Shown: in pieces, positions 57,098 through 64,000 of the stretch
Layout: every line of letters begins with the position of its first letter
Numbering within the stretch: position 1 is the first letter of the stretch
Assembly (NCBI GenBank): GCA_016714765.1
Contig: JADKCF010000012.1
Span: 62,001-126,000, forward strand
Direction of reading: 5' to 3'
DNA length: 64,000 bases
Source of the DNA: Saprospiraceae bacterium
Lineage (GTDB): Bacteria > Bacteroidota > Bacteroidia > Chitinophagales > Saprospiraceae
Translations under genes and position numbers: made by a program
The notes under the pieces: generated by a model
Told to the model about the DNA's origin: nothing
The model's input: the letters and a program-made list of their open reading frames with translations, nothing else
The model's database searches: none

Positions 57098-57826
57098 TTG
57101 AAACACTTAACACCTGAAATACTTTTCGAGGATCAATATCTTCTTGCCGTCAATAAACCGGCGGGGATACTCACCATACCTGACAGATTCAATCCGGCGT
57201 TACCCAACCTGATATCTTCCCTTAAAGAAAAATACCCTGAGTTGATACCCGTACACAGACTGGATAAATATACCAGTGGTGTCAATCTTTTTGCCAAAGC
57301 CCCAGAGACGCACAGGTTGATGTCAATCGCATTTGAATCCAGAGATGTGGAAAAATATTATTATGCCATTATCGATGGAATACCTTCTCCTGAATCAGGA
57401 ACTATAGACATACCTCTTTCAGAATCAACTGTCACTAGGGGCAAAATGCTCGTGCATCAGCGTGGTAAAGCATCTATTACCGACTATAAAGTCGTCCGAA
57501 ATTTTAAAAATTTTTCGCTGGTCTATATACGCATTCATACAGGGCGGATGCATCAGGTGCGAGTGCATATGCAATATCTTGGCAATCCCTTGATAGTAGA
57601 TCCTTTGTACGGGCACAGAGAAGCATTTTACCTCTCTGAGATCAAACATAAAAAATTCAACCTGGGTAAGGCAGAGGAAGAACGGCCACTTCTTACCAGA
57701 CAGCCACTGCATGCAGAAAAGCTAATCATTATACATCCGTATACAGGAGTGAAAACTGAAATCACTTCACCCTTGCCTAAAGATATGCAGGCAGTCCTCA
57801 GCCAGATGGAAAAATGGATCAAGTAA
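57098..57826 (+). CDS. RluA-family pseudouridine synthase
   Basis: About 242 residues. Catalytic Asp in VHRLDKYTSGV, then RGKASITDYKVV, HTGRMHQVRVHMQYLGNPL and DPLYGHRE, the RluA-type conserved segments that modify 23S rRNA or tRNA. The frame continues upstream into the preceding gene without a good start. An ATG at 57093 overlaps the previous stop (TAATG) but is out of frame; a TTG at 57098 is in frame. Either a rare TTG start or a small indel right after that ATG is possible. Confidence 0.88.
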   Translation: MKHLTPEILFEDQYLLAVNKPAGILTIPDRFNPALPNLISSLKEKYPELIPVHRLDKYTSGVNLFAKAPETHRLMSIAFESRDVEKYYYAIIDGIPSPESGTIDIPLSESTVTRGKMLVHQRGKASITDYKVVRNFKNFSLVYIRIHTGRMHQVRVHMQYLGNPLIVDPLYGHREAFYLSEIKHKKFNLGKAEEERPLLTRQPLHAEKLIIIHPYTGVKTEITSPLPKDMQAVLSQMEKWIK

Positions 57827-57861
57827 TTAGGCCATAGATTATGTGATTTATGATTTTAAAT

Positions 57862-57888
57862 TTATACTTTTGATCATTAAAAGTATAA
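57862..57888 (+). promoter_or_regulatory. Inverted repeat overlapping the DUF4440 gene promoter
   Basis: TTATACTTTT (57862-57871) and AAAAGTATAA (57879-57888) form a perfect 10-bp inverted repeat with a 7-nt spacer. A -7 element TACTTTTG (57865-57872) lies inside it, and the repeat ends just before the ATG at 57890. Candidate operator, or a translation-blocking hairpin. Confidence 0.45.
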
Positions 57889-57889
57889 T

Positions 57890-58336
57890 ATGTACAACAG
57901 ATGGGTTTTCAAAATACTTTTTTGTGTCCTTGTATCTTGCAAACAACCGCCTAAATCAGTCGATGTCACACCTTCAGTAGATCAAATAACTACTGTGTTG
58001 CATAAACAGCAGGCAGCCTGGAACAAAGGTGATATAGATTCCTTTATGGAAGGATACTGGAAATCAGACAGCCTGACGTTCATTGGCCGCAATGGACTTA
58101 CATATGGCTGGCAAAATACCCTTGAAAATTACAAAAAGTCTTACCCCGATAAAACTTCCATGGGTCAATTGGAGTTTGAGATCATAAAAATAGACCTATT
58201 GAGTCCGGAGGCTGCCATAATGGTGGGCAGATATACTTTGGTCAGAGATAAAGACCGCCCCAGCGGACTATTTACATTAGTTTGGAAAAAAATCAATACC
58301 CAGTGGTTGATTACATCAGACCAGACCTGCGGTTAA
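57890..58336 (+). CDS. SnoaL/DUF4440-like lipoprotein
   Basis: 148 residues. A lipoprotein signal with lipobox LVSC (about residue 16), then an NTF2-like fold: VLHKQQAAWNKGDIDSFMEGY, SLTFIGRNGLTYGW, LLSPEAAIMVGRYTLV, GLFTLVWKKINTQWLIT. DUF4440 domains bind small ligands and are often in stress or antibiotic-related contexts; no specific role can be given. Precedes the permease by 23 nt on the same strand. Confidence 0.83.
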   Translation: MYNRWVFKILFCVLVSCKQPPKSVDVTPSVDQITTVLHKQQAAWNKGDIDSFMEGYWKSDSLTFIGRNGLTYGWQNTLENYKKSYPDKTSMGQLEFEIIKIDLLSPEAAIMVGRYTLVRDKDRPSGLFTLVWKKINTQWLITSDQTCG

Positions 58337-58359
58337 GCCACAAATAAAATCAAAACATC

Positions 58360-59691
58360 ATGAATCACCAAAATAATCAATTACTAAAACTTCTTGGCGT
58401 GGGTTTCGGTATTGCAGTTACCGTCGGCGGTACGATAGGCACTGGCATACTTCGCAAACCCGGACCTATTGCTGCTCAAATCGGAGAGCCCTGGATGATT
58501 CTCCTTTTGTGGTTGGCAGTAGGAATATATGCTCTTTTGGGCGTACTGTGCGCCATCGAGCTGGCAGTTTCCATGCCTCAGGCGGGCGCATGGTATGTAT
58601 ATGCTAGGAGAGCTTTTGGTAATTATTTTGGCTTTGTGACAGGTATTACAAGCTGGCTCGGTACAGTTTCTGCCCTTGGTTTCGGAGCATATACTATGAG
58701 CGAATACATTGCGTTGCTCCTACCTGGTGCAGAGCCTTACATACAGATCGTGGCTATATTTTTGCTTGTTATTTTGACAGGGTTCCATTGGCTGGGTACC
58801 AAATCTGCAGGAAAGTCACAAGAGGTTCTGGCGGTCATAAAAGCTGTAGGATTACTGGTATTTGTGGCTGTATGTTTTATTTACGGTGGAGCTCCCTCAG
58901 GAGGTCAGGTAAGCAGTATGGTCACATCGAGTGCTGTTCCATTGACAATCGTGGGCGTGATAGGCGCTTTGCAGGCAATATTTTATACTTATGATGGCTG
59001 GCATACAGCTACTTATTTTACAGAAGAGAATACAGATCCCGCCAAAACATTGCCCAAGTCCATGCTTATGGGGGTTGTTCTTATCATAGCAATATACCTC
59101 TTAGTCAATGGCGCTATACTTTATGCATTACCAAAAGATATGCTGATGAATTCCAAACTCGCTGCCGCAGATACTATTAGCTATATATTTGGCGATGGAT
59201 ATTCAAAAATAATTACGCTGTTTCTCATGATATCTATACTGGGAATCGTTAATGCTCAAATTATGTTTGCTCCAAGAGTGATTTTTTCTATGAGCAGAGA
59301 TCGGTTATTTTTTAAAGGTGCTTCCAAAGTCAATAGCGTGGGTACCCCTTCTGTAGCGATGCCTCTGACAGCGTTATTATCGGTCTTACTCATCTTGAGC
59401 GGTAAGGATACATGTGGCAAACTCTCCGATATTGCTACTTTCTTTTTTGTACTGAGCTATCTCGCCGGTTTTGTAGCATTGGTCAAACTGAGGTATAGCG
59501 AACCGGAACTGGCAAGACCTTTTAAAGCACCTTTGTTTCCTTATCTTCCCATACTACTCATAGTAATGTCCACTCTATTTCTGGCTGGCGCTGTGTACAG
59601 CGATATGCAGAGTAGTAAATTTGCATTGATATTTTTAGGAGCGAGTTATCCTTTATATCTGTTGATATCCCGTTTCAATAAAACAAACTGA
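58360..59691 (+). CDS. APC-superfamily amino acid permease
   Basis: 443 residues, about 12 membrane helices. The first helix has the APC motif VGGTIGTGIL, then AIELAVSMPQAGAWYVYARRAFG, AIFYTYDGWHTATYFTEEN and a late APRVIFSMSRDRLFF. The conserved motif GTKSAGKSQEVLAVIKAVGL is present. Substrate unknown; probably an amino acid or exchanger. Its stop codon abuts the LOG-like gene's stop. Confidence 0.9.
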   Translation: MNHQNNQLLKLLGVGFGIAVTVGGTIGTGILRKPGPIAAQIGEPWMILLLWLAVGIYALLGVLCAIELAVSMPQAGAWYVYARRAFGNYFGFVTGITSWLGTVSALGFGAYTMSEYIALLLPGAEPYIQIVAIFLLVILTGFHWLGTKSAGKSQEVLAVIKAVGLLVFVAVCFIYGGAPSGGQVSSMVTSSAVPLTIVGVIGALQAIFYTYDGWHTATYFTEENTDPAKTLPKSMLMGVVLIIAIYLLVNGAILYALPKDMLMNSKLAAADTISYIFGDGYSKIITLFLMISILGIVNAQIMFAPRVIFSMSRDRLFFKGASKVNSVGTPSVAMPLTALLSVLLILSGKDTCGKLSDIATFFFVLSYLAGFVALVKLRYSEPELARPFKAPLFPYLPILLIVMSTLFLAGAVYSDMQSSKFALIFLGASYPLYLLISRFNKTN

Positions 59692-60410
59692 TTATCTTTC
59701 ACCCAAAATCCAGGATGCTTTGTATTTGATTTTATAATTTTGATGTATGAAGCTGCGAATATGATTCATAGCTTCCTCAGTGCTGTCCGTAAAAAGTATC
59801 AGCTTCTCATCCGTGGAAGAAATGGTTTTTTCTTCAATCATTTTTAGTACCATTTCCATGATGTCTTTGTAAAACGTTTTTCCAACAATGACCACAGGAA
59901 AATTATGTAATATACCTGTCTGTATGAGTGTGAGTGTTTCGAAAAGTTCGTCCAGAGTGCCGAAGCCTCCCGGCATTACAACAAAAGCATAAGAATACTT
60001 GGTTAAAAGTACTTTACGAATAAAAAATAATCAAAATGGACGATCTTAGTCATAAACGGATTGTTGACCTGCTCTTTGGGCAGCTTTATAGTGCATCCTA
60101 TAGATAGACCTCCGGCGTCGTGAGCCCCTCTGTTGGCAGCCTCCATGATACCCGGGCCGCCACCTGTCATCACAGCAAAACCCATCTGGGACAATTGATA
60201 GCCAATATCTCTTGCTTGCTGATAATAGGGGTTAACTTCATTAAATCTGGCCGATCCGAATACTGTGACGCATGGACCCACAAAATGTAATTTACGAAAT
60301 CCTCTGAAAAATTGGACAATCACTTTGACCAAAAATAAAAATTCCTTTCCACGACTATTAGGTCCGGAAAGGAACTGGGATTCTGCATTAATTATTCGCT
60401 TTTCTAGCAT
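59692..60410 (-). CDS. LOG-family phosphoribohydrolase (TIGR00730, frameshifted)
   Basis: About 239 residues. VTVFGSARF and the nucleotide-binding GGGPGIMEAANRGAHDAGG are in the N-terminal part, and PGGFGTLDELFETL (PGGxGTxxE) in the C-terminal part. The frame breaks in the T/A-run near 60022-60027; adding one base gives DYFFIRKVLLTKYSYAFVVMPGG. In plants LOG enzymes release cytokinins; bacterial members cleave ribose phosphate from nucleotides, though the natural substrate is usually unknown. Confidence 0.88.
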
Positions 60411-60495
60411 TATTTTAAGTTTCAGTATGTATCAAATCATAGGCAAAGATAAGATACTTTCTGACATTTTTTCGCAATAAAGAATCAATAAGACC

Positions 60496-61599
60496 TTAGC
60501 CTTCAATCGTCTTATCCGAAAGAATGAGCAGAGGAGAAACACTGTGCAATGCTGCAAACTCTGTCACACTCCTGTGAAAAATATTCTGAAAAATATTTCT
60601 GTGTTTGGTAGAGAGCACAATCAGATTTTTTGCATCTCTGCTGACGAGATCCTTGATACTTCCGAATAAATCTGTGGTATCCATAATTTCTATATGGTAC
60701 TTCACCTCTGGAAAATAGCTTTCCATTATTTTGATGGTGTCAGTGACATCATATTCATCATTTTCTTTGCTTCGGAAGTGTACCAATCTGAAATCTGACC
60801 CGGTTTTTACGCACATTCTACCGGCATACAAAATGTGTAATGAATCATTTTTAAGATCTTCAGATAAGTAGATAATCTCTTTGGAATCAGCATAAGTAGC
60901 TCCAGGTGGGATAAGGAACAGAGGACAGTAAGAATGATCGATCATGTCCATTGATAGAGAACCGAATACTTTTTTAAATGTGTCCCCTTCTCCGGTCGTG
61001 CCCATCACCATGATAGTGTTGGGTTGTCGTGACATTTCTGTGAGTTCCATCCTTGGAAAACCGACTTTAAAAACACCTTCGATAAGTGGTTCTGTAATAA
61101 AATTACCTATCCAATCCTGGTTTACTGACTTTACATACTTATCCAGCTTGTCACGGTGTATTTTTTCAGCTTCTTCATTGACCACCACAAACTGATTTAC
61201 ATCTGTGGATGTAGGATAGTAGATGTGTGTGAGTAAAAGTACACCTTCCAAATCTTTTGCAAGATGATTGGCATAATTGTAGGCATTAAATGATGCTTCT
61301 GAAAAGTCTGTGGGAACTATTATTTTTGTCATTTTACCGTAATTATCGATTCTTAAAATATTTTGAATAGTTTCTCTGAGTGACCTGTTATAGCTGCCAT
61401 TTGGTTTGATTTCAAAAAGCAACTTATCATTCACCCTGACAGCGGGGACAGATTCGATATTATCATTGATGATATCGGTGATCTTGGTGATCTCTTCCAG
61501 ATGATATTCCATGCCTGCTCCGGACAAATTTTCCATCAGCTTTGACTTTGCCAATTGATAACTGGGTGTCCCGGTACCGTATATTTTTATATCTATCAT
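60496..61599 (-). CDS. Tandem universal stress protein with thioredoxin-like N-terminal domain
   Basis: 367 residues. Residues about 1-80: a small thioredoxin/glutaredoxin-like fold (IKIYGTGTPSYQLAKSKL, with the usual CxxC position reading TGTPSYQ, and SVPAVRVNDKLL cis-Pro segment), lacking Cys. Then two UspA domains: IIVPTDFSEASFNAYNYANHLAKD, VMGTTGEGD...GSLSMDMIDHSYCPLFLIP and the more divergent second one, LIVLSTKHRNIF...VTEFAALHSVSPLLIL. The GTTGEG-type ATP-binding motif is in the first UspA domain. Adjacent to CBS and signalling genes. Confidence 0.85.
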   Translation of the reverse strand: MIDIKIYGTGTPSYQLAKSKLMENLSGAGMEYHLEEITKITDIINDNIESVPAVRVNDKLLFEIKPNGSYNRSLRETIQNILRIDNYGKMTKIIVPTDFSEASFNAYNYANHLAKDLEGVLLLTHIYYPTSTDVNQFVVVNEEAEKIHRDKLDKYVKSVNQDWIGNFITEPLIEGVFKVGFPRMELTEMSRQPNTIMVMGTTGEGDTFKKVFGSLSMDMIDHSYCPLFLIPPGATYADSKEIIYLSEDLKNDSLHILYAGRMCVKTGSDFRLVHFRSKENDEYDVTDTIKIMESYFPEVKYHIEIMDTTDLFGSIKDLVSRDAKNLIVLSTKHRNIFQNIFHRSVTEFAALHSVSPLLILSDKTIEG

Positions 61600-61646
61600 A
61601 ACATCAATTTAAATACCTTATCAATTAAAAATACCTATTGAAATTT

Positions 61647-62088
61647 TCACTCATATGTGGCAGTAGCTCCGGAATCCAGTGCCAGTCTGTTGATGATGTC
61701 AAAGGTGGTCACAATACCCACAATTTTTTCGTCTTTCACTACAGGTATGGCATGAAATAAATTTTCTTTGAAAACTTCAAGTGCAATATTTATTTTATCA
61801 TCAGGATCCATTTTAGCAAGTTTTTTCGTCATAATATCTTTAGCTGTATAATTATTCAGCCTGACATCATCTTCGAGTTTTTCTACTTCCACATTGGCAA
61901 AACCACGTCTAAAAAAAAAGAAAATCCGACTTGCTCACCATTCCTACCAGTTTTCCTTCGGCAATGACAGGTAAATGATGTATTTTGTGCTCTTTAAATA
62001 ATTTTTCAGCGACAGCCAATGTTTCGTTTACTCCTATGCATATCGGCGTTGGGGTCATAATAGATGAAATAGGGTTAAGAATATTCAT
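61647..62088 (-). CDS. CBS-domain protein (frameshifted)
   Basis: About 147 residues. Two CBS motifs: MNILNPISSIMTPTPICIGVNETLAVAEKLF...HHLPVIAEGKLVGMVSKSDFLF and YTAKDIMTKKLAKMDPDDKINIALEVF...AIPVVKDEKIVGIVTTFDIINRLA. The frame breaks in the nine-A run at 61911-61919; the downstream frame alone looks like an 81-residue protein but its start is not real. CBS pairs bind adenine nucleotides and often regulate partners. Placed between the USP gene and the PAS kinase. Confidence 0.85.
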
Positions 62089-62246
62089 ATGATTCTTGTT
62101 TTAAATTTGAGTCAAAGATCAATCAGAAAAATTTGGCAAAGTATGATAAATATCATTTCTTTACATGATTTTTATGTCAATGCATTATTTGGCCAAATTT
62201 GGACTTTTGATAAAGGAATTGATCGTGAAATTAAATCTTACTTGTG

Positions 62247-63516
62247 ATGGACAATTATAGTGATGCTGTATTAAAGTTAAAAGCGATATTTGATGCAGCT
62301 GTGGATGGCATTATTATCATAGATCATAAAGGGATCGTGGAAGAAGTCAATTTGGCTACCTCAGGCCTGTTTGGTTATCCTTCTGAAGAAATAGTTGGTA
62401 ATAATGTGAGTATGCTGATGCCCTTCATCACAGCATTCGTCACAATAGTTACATCGAAAATTATCAGAAAACACGTCACGCCAAAATCATCGGCATCGGC
62501 AGAGAAGTAATGGGAAAACGCAAAAGTGGAGAAGAATTTCCCTTTTGGCTGGCTGTCATCGAGGTGAATCTGGACAATCGGGTGCTCTATACAGGTTTTA
62601 TTCATGATTTGTCGGAGATAAAAAATGCTGAATTCCGTTTAAAGGCTCTCAATGAAGAGCTGGAAAAAAAAGTAGTAGAAAGGACTTATGAACTCGAAAA
62701 AGTAGTCAATCAACTGCTCTCACTCAACAGGCAGCTGGAGTCGGAAATCTCCAATAAAATAAAAATACAACTCAAACTGAGGGAAAGGGAGGCAGCACTA
62801 GAAAAAAGCCTTGCAAAAGAAAAGGAATTGGGAGAACTTAAATCAAGATTTGTGTCTATGGCCTCACATGAGTTCCGAACACCATTATCTACGATACTGT
62901 CATCGGTCTCTCTGATAGGCAGATATCAGGAAACCACACAGCAACCACAGCGTGATAAACACATCGGAAAAATAAAATCATCAGTAGCTCACCTGACCGG
63001 TATTTTGAATGACTTTCTGTCTATGAACAAACTTGAGGAAGGTAAAATAAAAGCTGTAAATGAACCATTCAATCCGGAGGAACTCTTTAATGAAGTAATA
63101 GAGGAACTGACATCATTGCTAAAGCAAAAACAAAAAATAAATATTGAATTTAAAATTACCACTAAGGAAGTCGTCTCAGATAAAAAATAATAAAAAATAT
63201 TCTTATCAATCTGATTACCAATGCCATAAAATATTCTGATGAAAATGGCCTGATACTCTGTTCGCTATCCGTAGATGGTGAAGGTATGAATTTTTCAGTT
63301 GAAGATTATGGTATAGGCATACCGCAAGACGAGCAAAAGCATCTTTTTGACAGATTTTTCAGAGCAAGCAATGTCACCAATATAGAGGGAACAGGCTTGG
63401 GTCTGAATATCGTAAAAAAATATGTAGAGATGCTGGATGGCACAATCAGTTTCAGAAGTAAAATTTATGAAGGTACCTGCTTTACTGTAAAAGTACCGAA
63501 TGTAAAAACAGCATAA
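62247..63516 (+). CDS. PAS-domain sensor histidine kinase (frameshifted)
   Basis: About 423 residues. PAS domain: FDAAVDGIIIIDHKG, SGLFGYPSEEIVGNNVSMLMP, FLxAVIEVNLDNRVLYTGFIHDLSE, resembling FixL-type PAS. A coiled coil (ELEKKVVERTYELEKVVN) leads to HisKA with His in MASHEFRTPLSTIL and a HATPase with NAIKYSDENG, YGIGIPQDEQKHLF and EGTGLGLNIVKKYVE. Frame breaks near 62410-62430 and 63188-63200; the rejoined frames match the family. It is 32 nt upstream of a response regulator. Confidence 0.87.
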
Positions 63517-63548
63517 AACATCATCGACACCAAAATAATACCTAACCT

Positions 63549-64000
63549 ATGCAATCCAAAATATTAATCATCGAAGATAACAAAGATGTAAGAGAAAACA
63601 TCGAAGAATTATTGCAACTATCAGGATATGAAGTCTTTACAGCTGAAAATGGGAAGCTGGGTACATCCAAAGCATTGGAAACCACCCCTGATTTGATATT
63701 GTGTGATATCATGATGCCGGAATTGGATGGATTTGGTGTATTACGCATTTTGTCTAATCACCCTACTACTATGGATATTCCGTTTATTTTTCTGACGGCA
63801 AAGACTGAGAAGGAGGATTTCCGCAAAGGTATGGGACTAGGTGCAGATGACTATATAACCAAGCCATATGATGATATCCAGCTTTTGGATACAATTGAGG
63901 TGAGATTAAAAAAGAGCCACCGAATCAAAAACTCATTCGATAAGACCGGCAATGGCTTACAGAGATTCATCGATGAAGCTAAAGCTCAAAAGGAATTCGA
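63549..64000 (+). CDS. Response regulator, N-terminal part
   Basis: The receiver domain is complete: MQSKILIIEDNKDVRENI, phospho-acceptor Asp in LILCDIMMPELDGFG, FIFLTAKTEKEDF, and the Lys of DDYITKPYDD. After it the sequence RLKKSHRIKNSFDKTGNGLQRFIDEAKAQKEF continues to the right edge, open. Such Bacteroidota proteins often carry a cyclic-nucleotide-type or Crp-like C-terminal domain, but that lies outside the window. Paired with the kinase just upstream. Confidence 0.9.
   Translation, partial: MQSKILIIEDNKDVRENIEELLQLSGYEVFTAENGKLGTSKALETTPDLILCDIMMPELDGFGVLRILSNHPTTMDIPFIFLTAKTEKEDFRKGMGLGADDYITKPYDDIQLLDTIEVRLKKSHRIKNSFDKTGNGLQRFIDEAKAQKEF

Noticed and set aside
1..64000. CRISPR array, tRNA, rRNA, insertion sequence or prophage genes
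   Set aside because: I looked for repeat-spacer patterns, clover-leaf candidates, transposase and integrase motifs in gaps and frames and found none.

Overview
The window is a stretch of a Bacteroidota chromosome, most likely from the Saprospiria or a neighbouring class. The evidence is an AT-rich sequence, the Bacteroidota promoter signature TAnnTTTG upstream of many genes, few clear Shine-Dalgarno sites, a type IX secretion (T9SS) C-terminal signal, a TonB-dependent receptor with an N-terminal carboxypeptidase-like domain, and several lipoproteins. Most of the window is core metabolism with small accessory islands. I saw no tRNA, rRNA, insertion sequence, integrase or CRISPR array.

Layout. 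1-2.0 kb: the start of lpxD (leaving the window on the left), then two adjacent proteins that resemble HemC and a DnaQ-like exonuclease but have lost catalytic residues. 2-6.5 kb: sterol-desaturase-family protein, two tandem secreted rhodaneses, an MscS channel and dihydrolipoyl dehydrogenase. 6.5-13.5 kb: a T9SS-exported protein, a YfcE-like phosphodiesterase, an ArsS-like radical SAM enzyme with its AhpD-like partner, proBA and a DUF1003 protein. 13.6-23 kb: TonB receptor, bile-acid-type symporter, valS, lysA, an AlkD-like protein and lipoproteins. 23-31 kb: a ferredoxin, then an acetate/propionate block: two acyl-CoA synthetases, a response regulator, an Na+/solute symporter-histidine kinase and a small membrane protein, all on the minus strand. 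This resembles the CrbS/CrbR-acs acetate switch. 31-43 kb: outer-membrane protein, PIF1-like helicase, fatty acid desaturase and a carbohydrate region (six-hairpin glycosidase, GH130, GH13), with a PLP decarboxylase. A 490-nt gap at about 39.06-39.55 kb holds two tandem units, each a shared 19-nt motif followed by an intrinsic terminator, which may be small RNAs. 43-55 kb: TlpA-like protein, pyrB, pyrR, HhH protein, cca, dusB, aspartate aminotransferase, DUF1573 protein, pyrF, nfu and mrp. 55-64 kb: an apparent RibF-glycosyltransferase fusion, an RluA-type pseudouridine synthase, an amino acid permease, a LOG-type hydrolase, then USP, CBS, PAS histidine kinase and response regulator genes that look like a stress/signalling group.

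Sequence quality matters for reading this window. About 16 otherwise well-conserved genes, including lpd, lysA, acs, mrp and the aspartate aminotransferase, are broken by single-base shifts, mostly in short homopolymers. In each case the downstream frame resumes the family sequence immediately. I read these as consensus errors of the assembly, not as pseudogenes, and give whole-gene coordinates across the breaks. Gene ends, overlaps and fusions in this window should be judged with that in mind.
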